DNA from: Hibiscus mutabilis
Lineage: Eukaryota > Streptophyta > Magnoliopsida > Malvales > Malvaceae
Direction: 5' to 3'
Length of the DNA: 64,000 bases
NCBI GenBank assembly: GCA_019671005.1
Contig: CM033718.1
Span: 496,001-560,000 of the forward strand
A program made the translations under genes and the position numbers. Below, piece after piece: positions 46,845 through 58,925 of the stretch; the stretch's first letter is position 1, and every line of letters begins with the position of its first letter. The notes under the pieces were generated by a model that made no database searches, had not been told where the DNA came from, and worked only from the letters and a program-made list of their open reading frames with translations.

Positions 46845-49800
46845 TTAGCTGGGGACTATGATGGATTCGATGAGCTCCTGAAGAGGAGCTAGCTCTTTCT
46901 TGTCGATCAGCCCGAATTCCTGCCGATGTGAAAACCACAAACTGAATTAGGCCAACAACTTCCTGATCAACTATGCATGTTCTTGCATCCGATGATGAAG
47001 GAACGAAAGAACGAATCCTTGCACGCTACTGCTTTGGAAATAAATAAGCAGAAAAAAAACTTACAGAAGTGAACAGTATGAAATGCTTGAAGCATGTGTT
47101 CAAATGGGCTTCTTCCTTGAGGCTCACGATTTTCTGGAAGTGCGAGTGGTAGATGTGGGCATATACTCGGAACAGTCTTTTGAATATTGTTTTCACGACC
47201 TCCTTGAAGTTGGGAGGAAATGGTACACCTAGCAAATTCGAAACATACGGTTAAAACACAGGCAAAACATTTAGCATGCACGCAATAGAGAATTTTGGAT
47301 AAAGTATCGATGTTAGGAAAAATGTTAATCAACACAAAGAATTAAAGATGATTAAGCACATGGCCGATGAACATTTTACCAAGCTTTTGAGGGAAAATGG
47401 ATTCATCATCAAGCTGTGATTCGATCCAGTCCATTAAGTATTCGACATATTTTGGGGCGGAAACCTCGATGGGTTTCTTGATCTGCACACCATCTGCCCA
47501 TCTATATTCATACCTATAAAGTTTTGTCAGGCAGCAAATATTCAAACTCCAGGTAAAAGGAAAAAGCCTTAAATTCAGGTAAAAGGAGTCCCAATTATCT
47601 TGATTCCTTGGAGACTCAAAGCATCAACGGATCAAAACATGACAGAGTCATACAGGCAGCATAATGAAAATTTTAAGATTTATGATTTGTAATATTAATA
47701 TGTTGAAAAGGGCAAAAAGAATCTGGTTTGATATGTCATACTTAGGGCCTGCAGTCATCGTAGGACAGTTCTCAGCAGTACAAAACTCTGTCAGGGTACC
47801 AAAGAGCAGATTCACCTGATTGAAGAAATCTACAGCTGAAAAAGATCCGACATTATATTTAAGCAATGAGTTTCAAAGAAATCAAAAACGGGAAAGAAAA
47901 TGTACTAAAACATTCTATCAAAAGCCAGTTAATCAATTAGCAGTTATGAAAGTAACTTGCAGCATGGCCACACAATTTGAATATTCATGGATAAATTACA
48001 CACAGCTTTTAAAAAAAATACATGTCGGGAATTATTCTGAATTTTTGCATGCGTGTGCAGGGTGTATGTGAGTAAGAAAGAAAGAGAGGGAGCAAGAGAT
48101 ACTGTTGACGGCGAGCCATTCATTTAAATCCTCCCCAGGAGGTAGCCTTACTGCTTCCCTTAGGTTTCCACTGCCCAGGGTAGAATCGATGTGCTGTTTA
48201 AGCTGTGCACCCTGTATTATGTCGTTACAGTAGTTGGATGAGAACAGAAAATTCTTCTAAGCCACTAATATAGCGGAATGAAGTCCAGAAAGTATTTATA
48301 TAAAAGCACTATAAAGAAGCCATCTTTGAGGAAATGGAGAAAAGCCTCTAAAAGATTATACAATCCTTGTCAAGCTCAACACACAGCAGAACTAACCATG
48401 TTTAGAGGTAGATCCCCATTTAGTAAAAAAATTATAACATCTAGTACATGTATACAAGACTCAAAATCCATGAGTTGGCATCATAACTTAAACTTGTTTC
48501 TTGAATAAATGAATTCTTGCTTTACAAATATAAATAACAAGTTTCAGAATTAATGCCAACCAGAAAAAGCAATTAAATTGAGGAATCAGGAGCTTTTATT
48601 CTTAGTTTTCTTTGCAAATAAAGCCAACTTTCCAGTGTCTTGTTTATGATTTTGATGCATTAGATGGTAGCAGTTAAGGTGTGCTTGTTTTTATTTTGTT
48701 TCTGTTTCTGGACATTTTGGACATACTTCCTGGGTGCTAAAGTTGCAAATTCACACTCAAAAAATTCTTAGTCATAAAAAAATTGGAAACATTTTATTTA
48801 CCAAGGGGGTTAATTGGGAAGGTGATCAATGGTCACATTAAAATCCAAAGGACTCAAGCACAATAAAAGAGAACAAGCAAAAATGAACGATATTAAAAAA
48901 AAAATAACCAACCTTACTTCCTGAGGGTGCACTTTTTTTGGGGCGAAATGTTCGCTGATTTCTGTTTTTAGAGCAATCTATTATCAGGAAAATTGTTAAC
49001 CGAGAAGATACACAAATGGCTAATAGCTATACTGCTCAGGCATGGGAGTGGTAGTAAGAAATACACACATCCAACATAGGTAAGTTCAAATTGTCAAAAT
49101 TTGTTTCATAGGCTATAAAACAGTTTGCATACATTAAAGGTATTTCATAAGTGTACATCATGATAGCTTAGGATAAAGATTCAAAGCAACATAGTTTGGA
49201 GGAATAAAATCTAAGCAGAGTATCAAATTGATTTTAAAAAAAAAAAAAAACAATATTTACAAGAACTAAAAAGGGAAAAAAAACTCTTTTTATGGCTTGA
49301 ACTAATCACACATGGATGGACACATAAAGCATGACTGTACACAGAGCTCCTATCTAACTGAAAACTATGAAAGATCTTAAGCATCCATTCAACCTGATTA
49401 ATGAATATTTTTAACAAACCAATTAGCTTCTCGTAGACTATACTTGTTCATTCTTATTAATTCAATGATTTAGCATTATATTAACAATACCAAAATGTAC
49501 TACCATTGTCAATTCTTGATAAAATTCAGCTTGTAGATGCAAAAGCTCATCGGTTTCAATTATCCATATAGTTTCTTAGGTAAAAAATCAATAATTTAGC
49601 ATTTCACTTTCTACCTTACTAACACTGTCATTCCCGAAAACCACCTGGAATGGCATGGCTTGTAATCATAGTTCTAAAACCGAACCAACCGATTCCAAGA
49701 AATCATAACAAATCATTAAAAGAGAACATGCATTAAGATTCACATTCATTAATGTATAGCCTAGTTTTCCATTTAATTAACATATAAGACAGTTAAAAAA

Positions 49801-50185
49801 ACACAATTAACGAACCACGTGATTAATTAACCTGTATAAGTCTAAAATCTTTGAGAATTTATAATAATCGAAAGATCGCCTAAGAACAGCCATTAATTCG
49901 ATTGCTCGAACAAAACAATAGGATTGCAGCTAACGGTAACAGATAAACAAAAGAATCCGAAGGCAAATTAGGAAGATTACATGTTTTCAGAAATTTAAAT
50001 AAACATAACGACGGCAAACAAGACGAGTCGATCGCCGATCTTAAATCAGGAAAAAGGCAATAAAATTACAACGGATCTAACATAATATATCAAATCATGC
50101 AGGAAATTAAATGATAATAATAATTAATATAAAAATAAAAAAAGGTGAAAATTGTGAGTCACCTGCCCAGACCGAAGAGACTCAT
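46845..50185 (-). CDS. MOB1: MOB kinase activator-like protein 1 (MOB1), complete
   Basis: MOB1 binds and activates NDR/LATS-type kinases (plant SIK1/NDR) and acts in growth, cell division and auxin-linked development. Seven exons join in phase with GT/AG introns: 50185-50163, 48961-48913, 48211-48103, 47835-47742, 47513-47380, 47228-47065 and 46919-46845, giving 215 residues, the family length. The reading passes through MSLFGLGRNQRTFRPKK, LREAVRLPPGEDLNEWLA, TEFCTAENCPTMTAGPKYEY, the C/H zinc site (C of FCTAENC, H-x-x-H of YAHIYHSH), EEAHLNTCFKHFILF and EFGLIDKKELAPLQELI. The usual FTCEF reads FTSEF because of the last splice joint. No frame breaks were found. Intron 2 (48212-48912) and intron 1 (48962-50162) are long. 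Confidence 0.95.
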
Positions 50186-50379
50186 GGCTAGAGAATTAGA
50201 GAGGATTTGAACTTTTCCTTTCTTCGGGCGGAGGAGAACTGAAAGCTGGAAAGGCTTTTTCTTTCGTTACCTTTCCTTTTCCTTTCTATTCTCCTATAAA
50301 AATGGTATTATTTAGTATTCCTTTCTGTTCTTGTAATTTTTGTGTAGCTATAAAAATAAATAAAGAAAAATATACGATG
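50186..50379 (-). promoter_or_regulatory. MOB1 upstream region
   Basis: On the minus strand the 100 bases before the ATG are AG/TC-rich (GGAAAGGTAACGAAAG), as in a 5' untranslated leader. A foldback repeat begins less than 200 bp from the start codon, so the core promoter is short or lies partly inside the repeat. Confidence 0.4.
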
Positions 50380-50698
50380 CACCAGCTGTGAAAATATTTT
50401 GTTTCTATAAACGTCTTAATTTTAGGGTTAGAGATTTAATTTAGTTTTTATAGTTTAAGGGTTTAGAATTTAAAGTACGTGATTATAATTTAAGGTTTAG
50501 TGTTAGAGTATAGGGTTTAGAAATTAGGGTTTAGGTAATGTAACAGAGATTTAGGTTTTTACATATAATCATTAAATTCTAATTCTAAACCCTAAATTCA
50601 AACCACAGTCTCTAAATTCTAAACCTAAACCCGTAAATTGAATCTATAACCTCTAAAATTAGGGCGCTCGTAGAAACAAAATATTTCTACCACCAGTG
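50380..50698. mobile_element. Foldback/CACTA-like MITE upstream of MOB1
   Basis: The left end CACCAGCTGTGAAAATATTT and the reverse complement of the right end CACTGGTGGTAGAAATATTT continue as inverted repeats through TTTGTTTCTA and CTAATTTTAG for about 60 bp. The interior is made of inverted TAGGGTTTAG / CTAAACCCTA words. The CACT-like end suggests the CACTA superfamily, but a 3-bp target duplication is not evident. Confidence 0.55.
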
Positions 50699-52432
50699 TA
50701 TGGTATTTAAGAATGTGTATATATAGACACAGAATGACCGAAATTATACCATTAACGGGTTTTTTTCATTTTAATATATCGGAATCTGCGGTAAATTAAA
50801 ATTATGAAGGAAAATTAAGTCTACAACCAATATTTAATATAATACGAGTTATTTTTCATATACAAGTTATGTATAAAAATATAAGGGGTAAAGTATAAAA
50901 TTTATAAACAATCTATTGATATAATGAAATAAAATATTAAATTTTAATCAGTTTAAAAATATATATTTTAGTAATATTAATAAAATATATTGAATCGGGA
51001 CCATATAAATAAGTATTTTTTTGACAAACACAAAAAGTATATCATTAAACCGTAAAAGCAACAAGTCAACATAACCGCAACAGCCATGCAATTCCCATGC
51101 ACATCCGTGGCAGGGGAAACAAAACAATACCCAAGCAAAGGGACTGAGGCAATAAACATAGAAACCAACAGGTACAAAGGCAAAACAGGCAAGCAGGAAA
51201 AGACAAGATAAGGGCCACAGCAAAGGGTCGATTTAGAATTTCATCCGGAAATAGGCTTCTTCTTTTAAAATATAAAAGGCCTTGTCATTATGTTTGATGT
51301 AGGAGAAATACCGCCCTTGAAAGGGCCGACGGCAATCATCAAAAAATCTTCACAGCGGTTCAAAAGATGAGAAGCTTGCTTGGGAGGGAGTTTAATGGGA
51401 TTTCGCCGTTTGGATGGAACAACTTTTGGGCCTTTGTATAAAGAAGTTAATGGGCGGGAAAGCTATTTGCTTCATACGAAGCTCGCTAGATAATATAGGA
51501 TGCGAGTAACAATTACAATTGTAAATAATATATATATATATATAATTATAATAATTCATAATTAAAAATTAAATTAATAAAAAATATATATTTAGATGAG
51601 ATTTACATATAATATAATTAAATCAGAATAAAATTTGAATTAAATATTCATACATAATATTTACGCATGATAAAACTCAAATCTAAAACATTAAAGACCT
51701 TGAAATCTTAATTTGTATTTGTAATTATATTTTTGATACACAATATGTATAAAACAAGTCTACAAACTCTTCATATTTAAATTATATTATTTAAAATCTA
51801 ATCTCTAACTATAAAATCTTAAACCCTAAATTATAAACTCTAAAACTACATTCTGAATTCTGAACCACGCAATCTAAACATTAAACCCTCAACTAAACTT
51901 ATAATACCTAACTTTAAAAATGCGTATGTAAGCTAAAATTTAAATTCTTTACTAAACCCTAAACTAACGCCTTAAATACACAGCTTGTATATAAAAGTTA
52001 TATGTATTGTAAGTGACAAATAATTTTAGAAGATGTTAAATGTGTAAAACACATAAATGGAATATATTTGATATTTAAGCAAAATAGATAATTTAAAAAG
52101 ATGGAGGGAACGGAAGAAGCAATTATCATAACCGTCTCGATTCAGAGCAAATTGGTGCAAAATTCACAAGGTGGTCGGATTGTGCCATCCCTCCAAGAAC
52201 ATTGATCAAATATAGCAACTAGTAAAGCTAATTCAAAAGAGTTGGACGTTGATATTCTCCATAATAGCGACATCAAAACAGCACCAAAACACATACAACA
52301 ACGTTGTTGGCTTTTTAATCAATATAGTCACCCATGTTCAACATATATGCCATCGGAGACAGAGAGGCTGCACCAATTTTCAGCTGTTTCTGTTCCGCAT
52401 CCCTGTATTCGTGCGCCAAACGGCCGAATCTG
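50699..52432. other. Intergenic DNA, including a possible LINE 3' end
   Basis: A GC-richer island at 51020-51235 reads on the minus strand as a 91-codon hydrophobic frame and ends in TTTGTCAAAAAAATA, which resembles the 3' end of a retroposed or LINE-type transcript. From 51720 to 51990 there are CTAAACCCTAAA-type words. A TA run lies at 51529-51544. No gene is supported. The stretch next to 52433 may be 3' untranslated region. Confidence 0.4.
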
Positions 52433-55400
52433 CTACCGCCACTTCTTTTCCGATAATGATATGAGCTGCAAAAGAGAAAACGACAGACACGTATTTGGTA
52501 TTATGATAAAAGAAACCAAGTATAGCTTTTCTGAACAGAAATCAAGTTTATTAAACACAGGAAGAATGCAGCTCAAGAGTTTTGCATGCAAACGCGTGCA
52601 CACTGGAAGTAAAAGGTCATCAAAAGGGGAGTAAAAGTGAAAACTAGACATGGAACCGGGTTAAGACAGCGAGAAGACGAAATCTGCTGGATGGAATATA
52701 TTGTATTGAACATGCCGATAATCTATGATACACAATGGTAAACTTCTTGATAATAACAGATTGGTCTGACTCGGATATGTTTCTGGAGACTTGGAAGAAG
52801 TTGAAACAAAAACCAATCTAGAAGCAAGAATAAAGAACTTAAAATCTCATGCTCAGCCTCATCCACGATATGCACAAATAAATTTACTGATAATTAATAA
52901 ATCATCATCTACGAAAATGCCAGGCTCACTGAACACAATGTTGTCTGATTGCAAACAGGTATTCGATGTTAAGGAAGTTTGGAACTTTGTTTTAATCGAC
53001 ACAGGTAAATATCCAAAGACCCCAAATTAACAACATCCCTATTAAATATAATGTGTAAAGAAGCACTAAAGAGAATTGGTTACCAACCTGGCGAGCCACC
53101 TGTGCTAGCCGTCGACTGTCTCGAGATGATTCAGCTGTCAATGTGGATTTTTCGGAGTCTACAGAACCATTTCGTTTATCTTCCGTTTTCTTTTTAGAAG
53201 TGTCCTCTTCAAGTGAGCAATCTCTGTCAGGGCTGCTCAAAGAATCCTTCTTCCGTTTTCTTTTGAAAGTGTACATGAGATGCTTATTATTTACCAGTTG
53301 AGGAGAAGACCCTTCAGTCACTTCAGACACTTTAGCATCCAAGTTTACAGCAGACACATCAACCATCTCGAGCTCCAGTTTGCAAGATGCAACCCCTAAA
53401 ATCTCAGCAGATCCACCATCCGGCCCTGTCAACTCTTTTTGTCTGTCAGCAATTTATCATCGTCTTTGTCATTATGGAGATCACAAGCTTTCACAAACTC
53501 TGAATCATCCTTGTCAACTTTTCCGTATCCTGAGTCAGTAACTACTTCCACTGCATTTGAAGGTGAACCAGGGATGGAAGGAGAAGGAGAACGAGAACGA
53601 GAACCCTCCGAAGCATCATGATTGATGATCCTAGAATCTTCCCCCAATCGAGCATTCTCATCAGCAGAATGTGAAAAACTTTCGAGGTACAGTAGATTAG
53701 ATTCTTGGCATGTTGCTGCAGTCTGATCATGCATATCTATAGGCGAGGGAGCTCTTTTCTTTTCCTGTGAAAAGGACTCTCGGGAAGTGATTGAATAATG
53801 TTATGAGCATCAGTTTGCATCACTTGAACTTGCCTATATTTTCCTCAGGTAGAGAAACTTTTGTGTGCATAATCTTCCCTTCTTCATGTTCTCTAGTGTC
53901 TCCGTTCTTTGCATCATCTACTTGCCCGGAAGAGATAAATTTTCATTCAACAGACACCTTTCGAGTGCACGAATCCTTTGAGTGCACCCGTTTCTATACA
54001 GATCAGGCTCTTGTCGTCTCATCACTATGGAGGCAAAATCAGGGTGACAAACATAGCAATTGTCTTTACAAGAACACTTCACACCCCCATTTGTTGAACT
54101 CTTGATGTCAGAAACTGTCACAATGTCAGTTTGTGTACTGAGTTGAGAAGATATGGCAGAATGGAAATTGATAATTGAATTTCCATTTGACAATGTCTCA
54201 CAAGCAACAACATCATATTCCGATTGTTGTTTGCCCAAACACCGCATCGGATTTTTGGTCAGCTTCTCCAACTCATCTTGTGCTTCTCTCAACTCTGCTC
54301 TAAGATCTCTAACTATATCCTCAGCTTCCCCCAGTTGCGCTTCAAGCTCTTCGATTCTTTTCTGTTGATTCAAGGACATCATCTCCGCTTCATTAACCTA
54401 CAACATGGCACGGACGGGTACCGTAAGAATCGGCTTGATGGACCGACTACTAATTTATAAAGGTTCATGTTTATCTATGTCAAACATGTGCTACAGTTAT
54501 AGTTTAGTTTGAGTGATGGGACACAAAATAAGCAACAAAACGATCTCCAATATAACATATGAAACAATCTCGATTATCTTCTTGAATCTACCTGAACTAA
54601 TAGCCGTTACACACCCTACTTTAAGTCTTTAACAAGCACGTTCGGCAGTTCTTATGCGCATAACCAGTGAGTTTTCATGAATGGATGCGTTTTTCTCACC
54701 CTATAAAGCTTAGGGGTTTAAGAGAAAACCAATTGGTGCATAACCTCCCCTCAAAGCAACGCAAAGCAAATAGAATTGTTAATGGAAAACAATTTTACGA
54801 CAAAAAGGCAATTCCGATTCATGAATTGCATTCTTTCGAGATGCTTGCAACAATGAGAAATCAAATCAAATCAAATAGATGAAGCATCTTTTTAGCATTA
54901 ACATATCTAATGCAAATGCAATCAACTAGGCAAATTGAAACAAAAGGCAACCAAATAAATCAATCAAACATCATAAACATCAACTGCCAAACAAACAAAT
55001 ATCCCAATGAAACTGACATTAAGAAAAGCAAGACAATTAACGAAACAAAATTATAATATCGGCGCCGAAACATAAACAAAAAATATCAGAAACAAAGACC
55101 AAACAGTTACCTTAGCATCCAACATCTGTTTCAACCTAACCAACATATGCAATGACTCGTCTTTGGACGCAAACAGCTCCTGCTGGTACCGATGAGACTT
55201 CCTCTCCGACACCATTATTCTGGCCGCCGCCTCTTTAGCAGTGTTCAAAATTATCTCGGCATAAGCCTTTTTCAGAGCAGTCAATTTCTGTTCAAAACAC
55301 AAAATAACCAGAAATCACCCAAAACAATCAAATCGTAAATACTACTTCCGAACCAATAAAAGAATCAAAATAAAATCTTCATTCAAAAAACCCCAAAAAA

Positions 55401-55495
55401 TTAAAAGAGGAAAAAATATTCAAAATTTCCTATTTAAAAAACAAAAACTAGATTATGTATAAAGTTAGTAGATTTATTTACTCTGAATCGGCCAT
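52433..55495 (-). CDS. Plant coiled-coil protein of unknown function, with frameshifts
   Basis: Exons: 55495-55482 (MADSE), 55287-55111 (KLTALKKAYAEIILNTAKEA, ASKDESLHMLVRLKQM), 54397-53088 and 52465-52433 (LISLSEKKWR, stop). The large exon begins VNEAEMMSLNQQKRIEELEA and continues with a heptad-like coiled coil through LGEAEDIVRDLRAELREAQD. It then has a Cys-rich segment (CSCKDNCYVCHPDF), IVMRRQEPDLYRNGCTQRI, an acidic serine-rich part and a basic KRKRKKD stretch that could be a nuclear signal. Within this exon the coding frame changes at about 53935, 53840, 53775 and 53445, each consistent with one missing base. The exon 1 donor also fits only if one G is missing. I remember similar plant proteins but no function or name. 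Confidence 0.65.
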
Positions 55496-57020
55496 TGTAG
55501 CAACTACTGCATCAAAATACTGTGTCTTTTCAGACCAAATTGCAAAAGAGAAAGAACAACAACAGAATAGAAAGGGAGGTTGTTGTTTGGTTCCCTTTCC
55601 CTTGTAGCAGCTGTCAGTTGGGAACTGAAAGTTCTACGCTTTATTACCGAACTACCCTCTTCCGCCCTTTTTATTTACCAACACGCCACTTCAGCTGACA
55701 CAACTGCTGACACAACGGTTGAACCGTGTTTTTATTTTTATTAGACCAATTGTTAATTTTTTCGATTTTTTTTTGTTAGTTTTTAAAATTTTGTATTTTA
55801 TTTTCAAAATAATTTTATTTGATCTTTTAAACATTAAAAGTTAGAATTTTAAAATATTTTTTATAAATATTTACTAATTTTTTTAAAAAATAATAATTTA
55901 AAAATTCATCTATAGTATTGATATAAAATCTTATTTTTATATTATAAAAATAACAATTGGAGCGCGCAAAAACGTTCAAATTGGACGGCCCACCATTTGG
56001 GTTTATTAGAATTGTTTTTTCTTTTTGTTTGTTCAGTTGACGATTCCACAATTGGCGGAGAATCATTTGGGAAGATGAAACACCTGGCTAAATGCATGTT
56101 TTTTTAGGGGAACCGAGAGAAATTTGAGGGTTGCGTTCGGTAGATAATATTATTAAATTTGATTTTTTGATATTTTTATTATTGGTGATAAACTCGAAGA
56201 AAATTCAAATATGGAATTTTCATATTTAATATAAAAACATTCTGATTTTATCAAACAATTCCATTTAGTTTTTTGGGTGATAGGTATTTTTATTTAGATG
56301 TATAAAGTTTTTTTTTTATTAAAAATATATTTTTTAATTAAATGAATTAAAATTTAATTTGTACCAAATAATACTTTAATTACTCATTGCAAACCAAAAT
56401 GAAATTTAGTGTTTGATTGGTTAACGATAATATTTTTTAAAGCCTTTTTTAATTATTAGTTTAATAATTTAATTTAGTGTTTGATCGATTGTTAATTAAA
56501 CTTGATTATATTAATAAAAAATTAATTAAAAATACTGAAAAAAAATATAAATATATATATATTGAGCTCAAATTTATTAAGATGCAAAGAGAATCGACTA
56601 TCTTAAACCTCAAACCTATTAGAATTTCAAGAGCAAACCAAAAACCAGAAAATAACCAAATTAATATAATCTAATTAGTGAAAAAAAACAAAAACCTAAA
56701 ACGTTACAATGGTTTTTGCTTAATTTGAAAATCGATAGAATTAACCAGATTTTGATTGATTCAGTTAACAGTTTTTAAACAAATTTTATTTGATTAATAG
56801 TTAAAAAATATTTGGGTTAATTCAATTTTGATTTATTCGATTTCGATTGGTGAATGAAATGATCGTTTCAACATCTCTAATGGATGAGACATTAGATCCC
56901 TCAAGAAAGATCAAAGAATTCAAATTTTAATGTTATAAATAAAATCAATAGGTTTAAAACATACATTTCATAATAAACTTATAAAATATAAAATATAAAT
57001 TAGTCAATTAATGAAATTTT
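55496..57020. other. Upstream and intergenic DNA
   Basis: The first 150 bases are the likely leader and promoter of the minus-strand coiled-coil gene (CT/GA-rich near 55545-55600). From about 55740 onward the sequence is AT-rich without gene or clear element ends. Confidence 0.4.
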
Positions 57021-57022
57021 AT

Positions 57023-57277
57023 TCAAAGAACCAAAAATAATAAGGGCTCAGAGCCCAAACAAATACAACATGGAAGAAAGAGGCCTAAAACAAACCCGGA
57101 AACCAAACCAACCAATTTGCCACCAGTGGAAGGAAAGACGGGAGTAGTCACCGAAAAGATCGGACCACGGTGTTGCCTCACTGATCCACAACCATTGGAA
57201 ATTGCAAGTTGCAACCGACAAAAGCCCACGGTGATATTGGTGTCATAAACATCAAATCGTCGTAGAAGGGTTGCCAT
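57023..57277 (-). pseudogene. Possible retroposed or LINE 3'-end fragment
   Basis: An 84-codon minus-strand frame (MATLLRRFDVYDTNITVGF) lies in a GC-richer island and is followed downstream by GGTTCTTTGAATAAAATTTC, which looks like a transcript end with an AATAAA signal. The protein is not recognised and has no neighbour exon. Like 51020-51235, it may be the tail of a non-LTR element. Confidence 0.25.
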
Positions 57278-57724
57278 TTTTTTTTATTTAATTACGAATA
57301 TTTAACCTATTAATTAATTAATTAATTAAGATCAAATAATATAGAGATTTATTATGAGAATAAATTTTTAACTTAATTACTCTATCACAATATTAAAATT
57401 TAAATTCGTAATCTTATTAAAAAATCTAATATTTTATTTTACTAAACTAACTATCACTTTAATATGACGAGATCGTACCCAATGAAAAGTCATAAATTCT
57501 GGCCAACAACCACTTTTATCGAGACTGATGGAGCCGAGAAGAAGCAACGAAGCTAGAGGTTAAATATTATAAAACATAAAAGCATGAGAAAAATAAATTT
57601 ATGACATTGTTTGAATAATGAAATATAGAGAATTGTTGGGAAAATTCATTAGATATAGTATTATGTATAAATAGTGGATTTGATCTCACAATTTAATTTG
57701 ATTACATTTTAATATTTGTATTTT
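57278..57724. other. AT-rich intergenic DNA
   Basis: Contains a TTAATTAATTAATTAATTAA run at 57309-57329. No gene or clear element is visible. Confidence 0.4.
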
Positions 57725-58925
57725 TTAAATTTTAAATTTTCAATCATGACCCAAATAACACATGAACAATATGACTAAACTATAACATTTAAAAATTTAA
57801 TTAGACTTACATAAACAAAAATCTAAAATTTAACGTAATAGGAAAGGTTGTTAATGAAATCTTTCTAACAGATTACATTTAGTCCATGTTAGTTACATAT
57901 TATATCAATTTGGTCCTTATTTTAATTTACATAGTTGCAGAAGTTAACAAAGCGTATAGTAAGCTTACTTTCTTTGATTTCATCGGCGGCCTTGCAATTT
58001 GAAAAATTAGACATTTGTAGAACCTTCAAGGAACAGAAAAATCCATATCACATCATATCAACAAAATGTTCCTGGTTATATGAAGCAATAAAAGGAAAAA
58101 ATCATACAAGCAACCAAATTGATGAAAGTACTTTAGGCAAACCCTAAATTTTCAGGACACATTGTTCAGGCTATAACCAAACATCATGGGCGATGGAACT
58201 AAACAATCATGGTCTAAACTTGAACAACTATCCGATATACAAATTGTTGGGCAATTCAAAGAATTCAAATTCATGACTTGAATAATTATAATCCGATATA
58301 CAAATTATTGGGCAAATCAAAGGGGAGGCTAGTCCAGAAAACCGAAACTTGCTCACCAAAAAAGTTTATTTTTTCTCTTATTTTAAATCGACATGCAAGA
58401 GAGGGGTGGGAAATAGACAATAAAAACAATAATATATTGGGGAAAAGGAAAATTTTGGAAATGTATGAATATACCTCGATGAAATGAGAACGAAGGTCTT
58501 TGAGAACAAGGCGCATCTTGAAATACGGAAAATGTTGGTACTGGTCATTGATGTTTTCTAGAGGTCTTTTCTTGTTAGCTGGCTATTCTGGTGCTGCGAC
58601 TGGTGGCGCGGTGGAGGAGATGTTGTTTGGGCTGCATTTGCGGTTGCTGCTAGTAGTGGGTTTGGATCTTGGGTCGATGGTGGGTTCGGGGCTGCTTTCG
58701 GCTCTTCCATTTTCTCAGTTGAAAGACCAGCTAAGACTGTTAAAATAGGTCCAATTAAGTAGTTGAGTGATCAAATTATACATTTTTATAATTCAGTGCT
58801 CAAAACAGGTCAAACTCAATAGTTTAATGGTCACCCAAGTAGTTTACCCTTTTTAAAATTTGAAATTTTAACATAAGCCCAAATAACAAATGAACAACAT
58901 AATTAAATTATAAGATTTAAAAATA
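57725..58925. repeat. Segment bounded by about 75-bp direct repeats
   Basis: The phrase at 57725-57800 (TTTTCAATCATGACCCAAAT, AACACATGAACAATATGA, AACATTTAAAAATT) recurs diverged at 58853-58925 (TTTTAACATAAGCCCAAAT, AACAAATGAACAACATAA, AGATTTAAAAATA). The right part (58740-58850, AGTTGAGTGATCAAATTAT, CACCCAAGTAGTTTACCC) resembles arms of the MULE-like element at 26257. A G-rich patch at 58560-58700 gives an 82-codon frame that I do not take as a gene. Confidence 0.4.

Noticed and set aside
52242..52634. 130-codon plus-strand frame
   Set aside because: It is antisense to the last exon and intron of the coiled-coil gene and has no recognisable content.
58500..58748. 82-codon plus-strand frame with hydrophobic stretch
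   Set aside because: Lies within a repeat-bounded segment, has no splice context or recognisable domain, and the G-rich patch looks repeat-derived.
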